From Streptomyces omiyaensis (GTDB lineage: Bacteria > Actinomycetota > Actinomycetes > Streptomycetales > Streptomycetaceae), in assembly GCF_014650895.1 (NCBI RefSeq), contig NZ_BMVV01000005.1, positions 124,001-188,000 on the forward strand: 64,000 nucleotides of DNA, read 5' to 3'. The notes under the pieces were generated by a model that did not search any database, was not told the DNA's origin, and saw only the letters and a program-made list of their open reading frames with translations. Of this stretch, positions 55,717 through 62,667 are shown one piece after another. Both the position numbers and the translations under genes were made by a program. Each line of letters opens with the position of its first letter. Position 1 is the first letter of the stretch.

Positions 55717-56733
55717 TCAGGGCTGCGGAGTGCTCGACCTGCGGACGACGAGCTCCGGCCGGAGCACGATGCCGGTGTGCTGATGGCCGCGCTCCGGGTC
55801 CGGCGGCTCGATCTCCCGCAGCAGGAGCCCGGCTGCCAGGCGGCCGATCTCCGCGGCCGGATGGCGCACCGAGGTCAGCGGGATGAGGCTCGCCTCCGCG
55901 AACTCGATGTCGTCGTAGCCGACGACGGCGAGGTCGTCCGGGACACGCACGCCCGCGTCGAAGGTCGTCTGCATGACGCCGAGGGCCAAGAGGTCGTTCG
56001 CGCAGAAAACAGCCGTGGGCCGGGGTGAGAGGCCGAGGAGTCGCGCTCCGGCGTCCCGGCCGGCGCTGACGTCCAGCCTTTCGGCAGGGATGTCGACGAT
56101 CGCGTCGGTGCCCAGCCCCGCCTCCTCCACCGCGCGGGCAAGCCCCTCACGCCGGTCCCGGACCTGCTGCAGATGGCCGGGGCCGTGCACATAAGCGATG
56201 CGTCGATGGCCGGCGGCGAGCAGATGCCTGCCCGCCAGACCGCCTCCCAGGACGTCGTCAGCAGCCACTGAACAGGCGGTCCGCGTGTCGACCGCTCGGT
56301 CGACGACGACGAAGGGGATGTTCGCGCGCCGCAGCGCTTGCCACGGTTCACCGTCAGAGGCGACCGGCGCGAACAGGACACCGCGAAGACGCTGCTCGAC
56401 GAAGAGCGACAGATAGCCCTGCTCGGCCGCGGCGCTCTCGGCACTGTTGCACACCATCACGCCCAGGCCCGCCTCGGCGGCCACCTGTTCGGTTCCTTGG
56501 GCGAGGACGGCGAAGAAGGGGTTGCCGGTGTCCATGACCAACAGCCCCAGCATGCGGCTGTGGCCCGCGCGGAGCTGCCGCGCCGACTCGCTCCGGACGT
56601 ACCCCAGCAGGTCGATCGCCGCGTGGACACGGGCCCGGATCTCGTGGGAGACGCGTTCGGGCCTGTTCAGGACGTTGGAGACCGTCCCCACGGACACGCC
56701 CGCCTGGCGCGCCACGTCCTTGATGCCCACCAC
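55717..56733 (-). CDS. LacI-family repressor of the rhamnose operon
   Basis: A 338-residue LacI/GalR regulator. The HTH is GIKDVARQAGVSVGTVSNVLNR at the N-terminus, the hinge is LGYVRSESARQLRAG, and the sensor domain has LGLLVMDTGNPFFAVLAQG, LRGVLFAPVASDG and PTAVFCANDLLALGVMQ. It is divergent from the rhamnose isomerase gene, and the shared region holds two near-identical palindromic sites, GAGTGAA[A/T]CG[A/T]TTCATA, so it is probably the repressor that is relieved by rhamnose or a derivative. It is not closely similar to the other LacI protein at 38870. Start GTG at 56733; the next codon is also GTG. Confidence 0.92.
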   Translation of the reverse strand: MVGIKDVARQAGVSVGTVSNVLNRPERVSHEIRARVHAAIDLLGYVRSESARQLRAGHSRMLGLLVMDTGNPFFAVLAQGTEQVAAEAGLGVMVCNSAESAAAEQGYLSLFVEQRLRGVLFAPVASDGEPWQALRRANIPFVVVDRAVDTRTACSVAADDVLGGGLAGRHLLAAGHRRIAYVHGPGHLQQVRDRREGLARAVEEAGLGTDAIVDIPAERLDVSAGRDAGARLLGLSPRPTAVFCANDLLALGVMQTTFDAGVRVPDDLAVVGYDDIEFAEASLIPLTSVRHPAAEIGRLAAGLLLREIEPPDPERGHQHTGIVLRPELVVRRSSTPQP

Positions 56734-56797
56734 TGCCGACCATCCGTTCGCATCGAAATCCGTATGCCCGACATCCTAGGGCGACCTCACGTCACCT

Positions 56798-56814
56798 GAG
56801 TGAATCGTTTCATA
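56798..56814. promoter_or_regulatory. Candidate rhamnose-operon operator 1
   Basis: GAGTGAATCGTTTCATA: an imperfect palindrome with TGAA/TTCA arms and central CG, in keeping with LacI-family sites. It differs from the copy at 56865-56881 at only two positions and lies 65 bp from the LacI gene start. Confidence 0.75.
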
Positions 56815-56820
56815 GCATTT

Positions 56821-56847
56821 CGATCGCAGCTCCTTGACCAGCGATCG
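56821..56847. repeat. Inverted repeat between the two rhamnose operators
   Basis: CGATCGC (56821-56827) and GCGATCG (56841-56847) form a 7-bp inverted repeat with a 13-bp spacer. A TTGACC box (56834-56839) lies in the spacer. It may be part of the promoter or another regulator site. Confidence 0.4.
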
Positions 56848-56864
56848 ATTCCGTGTTTCGGTGT

Positions 56865-56881
56865 GAGTGAAACGATTCATA
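56865..56881. promoter_or_regulatory. Candidate rhamnose-operon operator 2
   Basis: GAGTGAAACGATTCATA, the second copy of the palindromic site, centred 67 bp from the first and about 50 bp before the rhamnose isomerase start. Two such sites allow cooperative binding. Confidence 0.78.
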
Positions 56882-56923
56882 CCGCCGTCGCGTATCGCGC
56901 GGCCCTGGTTCCGAGGTTGCCCA

Positions 56924-58093
56924 ATGACTGTCGTACGGGACGCCGTGAAGGCCGCGCTCAAGGCCCAGCGCATCGAGACTCCCTCCTGGGGCTACGGGAA
57001 CTCCGGCACCCGCTTCAAGGTGTTCGCGCAGTCCGGCGTCCCGAGGACCCCGTGGGAGAAGCTCGACGACGCGTCGAAGGTTCACGAGTTCACCGGTGTC
57101 GCGCCGAAGGTGTCCCTGCACATCCCGTGGGACCGGGTCGAGGACTACGCCGCCCTCGCGGCGTACGCGAAGGAGCGCGGCCTGGAGCTGGGCGCGATCA
57201 ACTCCAACACCTTCCAGGACGACGACTACCGCCTGGGCAGCGTCTGCCACCCGGACCCGAAGGTCCGCCGCAAGGCCGTCGGCCACCTCCTGGAATGCGT
57301 CGACATCATGGACGCCACCGGCTCCACGGACCTGAAACTGTGGTTCGCCGACGGCACCAACTACCCGGGCCAGGACGACATCGCCGGCCGCCAGGAGCGG
57401 CTCGCCGAGTCCCTCGCCGAGGTGTACGCGCGGCTCGGCGAGGACCAGCGGATCCTGCTGGAGTACAAGTTCTTCGAGCCCGCCTTCTACACCACCGACG
57501 TCCCGGACTGGGGCACCGCCTACGCCCACTGCCTCAAGCTCGGCCCGAAGGCACAGGTCGTGGTCGACACCGGGCACCACGCGCCGGGCACCAACATCGA
57601 GTTCATCGTCGCCCTGCTGCTGCGGGAGGGACGGCTCGGCGGCTTCGACTTCAACTCGCGCTTCTACGCGGACGACGACCTGATGGTCGGCTCCGCCGAT
57701 CCCTTCCAGCTGTTCCGGATCATGCACGAGGTCGCCAAGAACGGTGGGCTGCGGACCGAGACGAACGTGGCCTTCATGCTCGACCAGTGCCACAACATCG
57801 AGGCGAAGATCCCGGCCGTCATCCGTTCGGTGATGAACGTCCAGGAAGCCACCGCCAAGGCTCTCCTCGTCGACCGCGACGCGCTCACCGCCGCACAGGC
57901 CGCCGGTGACGTCCTCGCCGCCAACGCGGTGCTCATGGACGCGTACAACACGGACGTCCGCCCCCTGCTGCGCGAAGTCCGCGAGGAGCAGGGCCTGCAC
58001 CCCGACCCGGTCGCCGCGTACGCGGCGTCCGGGTGGCAGGAGCGGATCGCCTCCGAGCGCGTCGGCGGCGAGCAGGCCGGCTGGGGCGCCTGA
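56924..58093 (+). CDS. rhaI: L-rhamnose isomerase
   Basis: A 389-residue isomerase of the RhaI type (TIM barrel, about 390 residues, found in Actinobacteria and Rhizobia). Recognisable stretches are IETPSWGYGNSGTRFKVF, PKVSLHIPWDRV, DLKLWFADGTNYPGQDD, EYKFFEPAFYTTDVPDWGTA, VVDTGHHAPGTNIEFIVALLL, GGFDFNSRFYADDDLMVG and DQCHNIEAKIPAVI; the Glu, Asp and His residues there bind the metal. It converts L-rhamnose to L-rhamnulose. ATG at 56924 (CCGAGG upstream) is chosen over an upstream in-frame start at 56867, because that one lies within operator 2. First gene of the rhamnose operon. Confidence 0.94.
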   Translation: MTVVRDAVKAALKAQRIETPSWGYGNSGTRFKVFAQSGVPRTPWEKLDDASKVHEFTGVAPKVSLHIPWDRVEDYAALAAYAKERGLELGAINSNTFQDDDYRLGSVCHPDPKVRRKAVGHLLECVDIMDATGSTDLKLWFADGTNYPGQDDIAGRQERLAESLAEVYARLGEDQRILLEYKFFEPAFYTTDVPDWGTAYAHCLKLGPKAQVVVDTGHHAPGTNIEFIVALLLREGRLGGFDFNSRFYADDDLMVGSADPFQLFRIMHEVAKNGGLRTETNVAFMLDQCHNIEAKIPAVIRSVMNVQEATAKALLVDRDALTAAQAAGDVLAANAVLMDAYNTDVRPLLREVREEQGLHPDPVAAYAASGWQERIASERVGGEQAGWGA

Positions 58094-58198
58094 CAGCTCT
58101 GCTCCTCCCGCAGGCCCGCCGATCCGAACGGCTCTCGCGCCGCGCAGGCGCCCCTCACTTCCTCCTCCGCACGCTGCACACCGAAGGACCGATCTCCC

Positions 58199-60238
58199 AT
58201 GGCCACGCATCCCGAAGTCGCCGCCCTCCTCGGCCGCGCACACCGGCTGGGCTCCGACCCCCGCAACACCAACTACGCCGGCGGCAACGCCTCCGCCAAG
58301 GGCTCCGTCACCGACCCTGTCACCGGCTCCGACACGGAGCTGATGTGGGTGAAGGGCTCCGGGGGCGACCTCGGCACCCTCGCCGAGGACGGCCTCGCCG
58401 TCCTGCGGCTCGACCGGCTGCGGGCCCTGAAGGACGTGTACCCGGGCGTCGAGCACGAGGACGAGATGGTCGCCGCGTTCGACTACTGCCTCCACGGCAA
58501 GGGCGGGGCCGCTCCGTCCATCGACACCGCCATGCACGGCCTGGTGGACGCCGCGCACGTGGACCACCTGCACCCGGACTCGGGCATCGCGCTGGCCTGC
58601 GCCGCCGACGGGGAGAAGCTGACGGCGGAGTGCTACGGCGGCAAGGTGGCCTGGGTGCCGTGGCGGCGGCCCGGCTTCCAGCTCGGCCTGGACATAGCGG
58701 CGATCAAGGAAGCCCACCCCGAGGCCGTCGGCGTGGTGCTCGGCGGGCACGGCATCACCGCCTGGGGCGCCACCTCCGAGGAGTGCGAGACCAACGCGCT
58801 GTGGATGATCCGCACGGCGGAGACGTTCCTCGCCGAGCGGGGTAAGGAGCAGCCGTTCGGCGCCCCGCTGGACGGCTACGCGGCGCTGGACGAGGCCGAA
58901 CGCCGCGAGCGGGCCGCCGCGCTCGCCCCGGTGATCCGCGCCCTGGCCTCCCAGGACCGTCCCCAGGTCGGGCACTTCACCGACTCCGAGACCGTCCTGG
59001 ACTTCCTCGCCCACGACCGGCATCCGCGTCTGGCGGCCCTGGGCACCTCCTGCCCCGACCACTTCCTGCGCACCAAGGTCCGCCCCCTCGTCCTGGACCT
59101 GCCGCCGACGGCCCCGCTGGAGGAGGCCGTGGCCCGGCTCAAGGCACTGCACGTCGAGTACCGGCAGGAGTACGCCGCCTACTACGCCCGCCACGCCACC
59201 GCCGACTCGCCGGCCATGCGCGGCGCGGACCCGGCGATCGTCCTGGTCCCCGGCGTCGGGATGTTCTCCTTCGGCAAGGACAAGCAGACCGCGCGGGTAG
59301 CGGGCGAGTTCTACGTCAACGCCATCAACGTGATGCGCGGCGCCGAGGCGGTGTCGTCGTACGCCCCCATCAAGGAGGCGGAGAAGTTCCGCATCGAGTA
59401 CTGGGAGCTGGAGGAGGCCAAGCTGCGGCGGATGCCGGAGCCGAAGCCCCTCGCCACCCGCGTGGCGCTGGTGACGGGCGCGGGCTCGGGCATCGGCAAG
59501 GCCATCGCACAGCGGCTGGTCGCGGAGGGCGCCTGCGTCGTCGTCGCGGACCTGAACGGCGACAACGCCGCCTCGGTCGCCGAGGAGCTGGGCGGGCCCG
59601 ACAAGGCGGTGGCGGTCACGGTGGACGTGACCTCCGAGGAGCAGATCAGCGCCGCGTTCCGCGAGGCCGTCCTCGCCTTCGGTGGCGTCGACCTCGTCGT
59701 CAACAACGCCGGCATCTCCATCTCCAAGCCCCTGCTGGAGACGACCGCCAAGGACTGGGACCTCCAGCACGACATCATGGCCCGCGGCTCCTTCCTGGTC
59801 TCCCGCGAGGCCGCGAGCATCATGATCGAACAGGGCCTCGGTGGCGACATCGTCTACATCGCGTCGAAGAACGCGGTCTTCGCCGGTCCGAACAACATCG
59901 CCTACTCCGCCACCAAGGCCGACCAGGCCCACCAGGTGCGGCTGCTCGCCGCCGAGCTCGGCGAGCACGGCATCCGCGTCAACGGCGTCAACCCCGACGG
60001 CGTGGTGCGCGGATCCGGGATCTTCGCCGCCGGCTGGGGCGCCCAGCGCGCCGCCACCTACGGCATCGAGGAGGAAAAGCTCGGCGAGTTCTACGCCCAG
60101 CGCACCCTCCTCAAGCGCGAGGTGCTCCCCGAACACGTCGCCAACGCGGTCTTCGCCCTCACCGGCGGCGACCTCACCCACACCACCGGCCTCCACGTCC
60201 CCGTCGACGCCGGTGTCGCCGCCGCCTTCCTGCGCTGA
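58199..60238 (+). CDS. Bifunctional rhamnulose-1-phosphate aldolase / short-chain dehydrogenase
   Basis: A 679-residue fusion. The N-terminal half is a class II aldolase (SDPRNTNYAGGNASAKGS, HLHPDSGIALACAADGEKL, GGHGITAWG supplying metal-binding His residues); the C-terminal part from about residue 425 is an SDR (TGAGSGIGKAIA, NNAGISISKP, YSATK). This architecture is known from bacterial L-rhamnose operons (YuxG/RhaEW type): the aldolase cleaves rhamnulose-1-phosphate to DHAP and L-lactaldehyde, and the dehydrogenase is thought to oxidise lactaldehyde to L-lactate. The ATG follows CGAAGGA. It is the second gene of the rhamnose operon, and the lactate genes downstream fit this product. Confidence 0.93.
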   Translation: MATHPEVAALLGRAHRLGSDPRNTNYAGGNASAKGSVTDPVTGSDTELMWVKGSGGDLGTLAEDGLAVLRLDRLRALKDVYPGVEHEDEMVAAFDYCLHGKGGAAPSIDTAMHGLVDAAHVDHLHPDSGIALACAADGEKLTAECYGGKVAWVPWRRPGFQLGLDIAAIKEAHPEAVGVVLGGHGITAWGATSEECETNALWMIRTAETFLAERGKEQPFGAPLDGYAALDEAERRERAAALAPVIRALASQDRPQVGHFTDSETVLDFLAHDRHPRLAALGTSCPDHFLRTKVRPLVLDLPPTAPLEEAVARLKALHVEYRQEYAAYYARHATADSPAMRGADPAIVLVPGVGMFSFGKDKQTARVAGEFYVNAINVMRGAEAVSSYAPIKEAEKFRIEYWELEEAKLRRMPEPKPLATRVALVTGAGSGIGKAIAQRLVAEGACVVVADLNGDNAASVAEELGGPDKAVAVTVDVTSEEQISAAFREAVLAFGGVDLVVNNAGISISKPLLETTAKDWDLQHDIMARGSFLVSREAASIMIEQGLGGDIVYIASKNAVFAGPNNIAYSATKADQAHQVRLLAAELGEHGIRVNGVNPDGVVRGSGIFAAGWGAQRAATYGIEEEKLGEFYAQRTLLKREVLPEHVANAVFALTGGDLTHTTGLHVPVDAGVAAAFLR

Positions 60239-60251
60239 AGGCCCCTCGACC

Positions 60252-60362
60252 GCGCCTGGGGCAGGTGACTGACGCACCCGCCCCAGGCGCACCCGCGGAC
60301 CGGCGGCACGAAGCCGTACGGGAACCGGCCCTGACACCGCGCCCCAGGCGCCGCCGGTCCGC
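60252..60362 (+). other. Structured intergenic RNA with alternative hairpins in the rhamnose operon
   Basis: The 174-bp gap before rhaB holds GCGCCTGGGGC (60252-60262), which can pair with either of two identical copies of GCCCCAGGCGC (60280-60290 and 60341-60351). A second 13-bp stem, GCGGACCGGCGGC (60295-60307) with GCCGCCGGTCCGC (60350-60362), overlaps the second copy, so the pairings compete. It may tune expression of rhaB and the genes behind it. No gene was seen in it. Confidence 0.5.
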
Positions 60363-60412
60363 CCTTTCCCTGTCCTTCCCTGACGCCCCGCCCGTAGCAC
60401 AGAGGTATCCAC

Positions 60413-61912
60413 GTGACCACCACTCCACCGTCCTCCGCCTTCGCGTCCGCGTTCGCCGCGGTCGATCTCGGCGCCACCAGCGGACGGGTGATCGTCGGCC
60501 GCGTGGGCCCGGACAACCTCGACCTCACCGAGGTCCACCGCTTCCCCCACACACCCGTGCGGCTGCCGGACGGCCTGCGCTGGGATGTCCTGGCCCTCTT
60601 CCAGGGCACCCTCGACGGACTGCGTGAAGCCGCCCGCTCCGGGGGCGTCGCCTCCGTCGGCGTCGACACCTGGGCCGTGGACTACGGGCTCCTCGACGCG
60701 GACGGGGCCCTGCTCGGCCATCCGTTCCACTACCGCGACGGCCGGACCGACGGCGCCGCCGCTCACGTCTGGGCCGAAGTCGGCGCCGAGGAGCTCTACG
60801 GCATCACAGGACTGCAGCACCTGCCGTTCAACACGGTCTTCCAGCTCGCCGCGAGCGCGGACACCGCCCAGCACGATGCCGCCCGCACCCTGCTCCTCGT
60901 CCCGGACCTGCTGATCCACTGGCTCACCGGCTCTGTCGGAGCCGAGGAGACCAACGCCTCCACCACAGGTCTTTTCGACGCCCGTACCGGCACCTGGTCC
61001 AAGGACCTTCTGAACCGGCTCTCTCTCGATCCTGGTCTTTTCCCGCCGCTCCGCGCCCCCGGTGACCCCGCCGGCACCCTGCTCCCGCACGTCGCCGCGT
61101 ACACCGGTCTCGACCCGCGCACCCCGGTGACGACGGTCGCCTCACACGACACCGCCTCCGCCGTCGTCGCCGTGCCCGCGACGGAGCCCGACTTCGCGTA
61201 CATCTCCTGCGGAACCTGGTCGCTGGCCGGGCTCGAACTGGACGCGCCGGTGCTGAGTGAGGAATCCCGGGCGGCGAACTTCACCAATGAGCGCGGCATC
61301 GACGGCACGATCCGCTACCTGCGCAACATCATGGGCATGTGGCTCCTGGAGGAGTGCCGGCGCACCTGGGAGAAGGAGAAACTCCCCACGCACATCCCCA
61401 CACTCCTCGCCGATGCGGCCCGCGCCGAGCCCTTCGCCTCGATCGTCGACCCGGACGCCCCGGAGTTCCTCGCTCCCGGCGACATGCCGGCCCGCATCCG
61501 GAACTACTGCGCCCGCACCGGGCAGCGTTCTCCCGGCAGCCAGGGCGCGGTGGTGCGCTGCATCCTGGAAAGCCTGGCGCTCGCCCACCGCCGCACCTTG
61601 CGGCAGGCCGCCGAGCTCTCCGGCCGGGACATCACCCGCGTCCACCTCGTCGGCGGCGGATCGCGCAACGACCTGCTCTGCCAACTCACCGCCGACGCCA
61701 CCGGCCTGCCCGTCGTCGCCGGCCCCACCGAGGCCACCGCGCTGGGCAACATCCTCGTCCAGGCCCGCGCCGCCGGCCTGGTCGGCGACCTCGCCGACAT
61801 GCGCCGCCTGATCGCCTCCACCCAGCACCTGCGGCACTACACCCCCCAGGGCGACGCCGCCGCCTGGGACGCGGCCGCCGCCCGACTCGCCCCCGCCCCG
61901 AGGAACCCCTGA
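60413..61912 (+). CDS. rhaB: Rhamnulokinase
   Basis: A 499-residue FGGY-family sugar kinase. The N-terminus has the nucleotide-binding VDLGATSGRVIVGR, followed by the sugar-binding region VDTWAVDYGLLDADGALLGHPFHYRDGRT, GITGLQHLPFNTVFQL, VASHDTASAVVAVPA with the catalytic Asp, YISCGTWSLAGLE, and the C-terminal VHLVGGGSRNDLLCQLTADATGLPVVAGPTEATALGN, all characteristic of RhaB. It phosphorylates L-rhamnulose with ATP. GTG at 60413 follows AGAGG. The stop overlaps the ATG of lldE (TGATG). Confidence 0.95.
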   Translation: MTTTPPSSAFASAFAAVDLGATSGRVIVGRVGPDNLDLTEVHRFPHTPVRLPDGLRWDVLALFQGTLDGLREAARSGGVASVGVDTWAVDYGLLDADGALLGHPFHYRDGRTDGAAAHVWAEVGAEELYGITGLQHLPFNTVFQLAASADTAQHDAARTLLLVPDLLIHWLTGSVGAEETNASTTGLFDARTGTWSKDLLNRLSLDPGLFPPLRAPGDPAGTLLPHVAAYTGLDPRTPVTTVASHDTASAVVAVPATEPDFAYISCGTWSLAGLELDAPVLSEESRAANFTNERGIDGTIRYLRNIMGMWLLEECRRTWEKEKLPTHIPTLLADAARAEPFASIVDPDAPEFLAPGDMPARIRNYCARTGQRSPGSQGAVVRCILESLALAHRRTLRQAAELSGRDITRVHLVGGGSRNDLLCQLTADATGLPVVAGPTEATALGNILVQARAAGLVGDLADMRRLIASTQHLRHYTPQGDAAAWDAAAARLAPAPRNP

Positions 61913-62667
61913 TGCGTGTCGCCCTCTTCGCCACCTGCGTCAACGACGCGCTCCACCCCTCGACGGCCGTCGCGACCGTCCGGCTTCTCGAACGCCTCGG
62001 TGTCGCCGTGGACTTCCCGGCGGCGCAGACCTGCTGCGGTCAGCCCCAGTTCAACACCGGCTACCGACGGGAGACCGAACCGCTGGTCCACCGCATGGCC
62101 CGGGCCTTCGAGGGCTACGACCACGTCGTCACCCCGTCCGGCTCCTGCGTCGCCATGATCCGCGACAACTACCCGCGGATCGGCAGCAAGGCCCGGGCCG
62201 AAGGACGCGGTGACACCCTCGCGCAGGCGTCGGACTCCCTGGTTCCCCGGACATACGAACTGACGGAGTTCCTCGTCGACGTGCTGGGCGTGACAGATGT
62301 CGGCGCGTACTTCCCGCACAAGGTCACGTACCACCCGTCCTGTCACGGGCTGCGGATGCTCGGCCTGGGCGAGCGCCCGCGCCGACTCCTGGAGGCGGTG
62401 AAGGGCCTGGAACTCGTCGAGCTGCCGGGGGCGGAAGAGTGCTGCGGCTTCGGCGGCACCTTCGCCGTGAAGAACCCCGATGTGTCGACCGCCATGGGCG
62501 CCGACAAGATTCACCACTCCCTGTCCACCGGTGCCGAGGTCCTGTGCGGCGCCGACAACTCCTGCCTGATGCACCTCGGCGGGATGCTGCGCCGCCAGGA
62601 CGCCCCGCAGCGAGCCCTGCACCTCGCGGAGATCCTCGCGAGCACGGAAGAGGAGCCCTTCGCATGA
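61912..62667 (+). CDS. lldE: L-lactate oxidation protein LldE/LutA (cysteine-rich CCG domains)
   Basis: A 251-residue protein with two cysteine-rich CCG domains: TCCGQPQFNTGY near residue 42 with PSGSCVAMIRDNYP following, then YHPSCHGLRML and EECCGFGGTFAVKNPDVS near residue 185. This is the LldE/LutA family (formerly YkgE), a part of the LutABC iron-sulfur complex that oxidises L-lactate to pyruvate. Its place directly after rhaB, with a one-base overlap, supports a pathway in which L-lactate made from rhamnose is recycled. lldF follows by four-base overlap. Confidence 0.93.
   Translation: MRVALFATCVNDALHPSTAVATVRLLERLGVAVDFPAAQTCCGQPQFNTGYRRETEPLVHRMARAFEGYDHVVTPSGSCVAMIRDNYPRIGSKARAEGRGDTLAQASDSLVPRTYELTEFLVDVLGVTDVGAYFPHKVTYHPSCHGLRMLGLGERPRRLLEAVKGLELVELPGAEECCGFGGTFAVKNPDVSTAMGADKIHHSLSTGAEVLCGADNSCLMHLGGMLRRQDAPQRALHLAEILASTEEEPFA

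Noticed and set aside
56867..56923. An upstream in-frame start for rhaI
   Set aside because: It would begin inside operator 2 (56865-56881) and adds residues with no family match; ATG at 56924 has a better ribosome site.
56810..61090. A 1426-residue minus-strand open frame across the rhamnose genes
   Set aside because: It lies antisense to rhaI, the fused aldolase and rhaB, all with clear motifs; its own translation has none.
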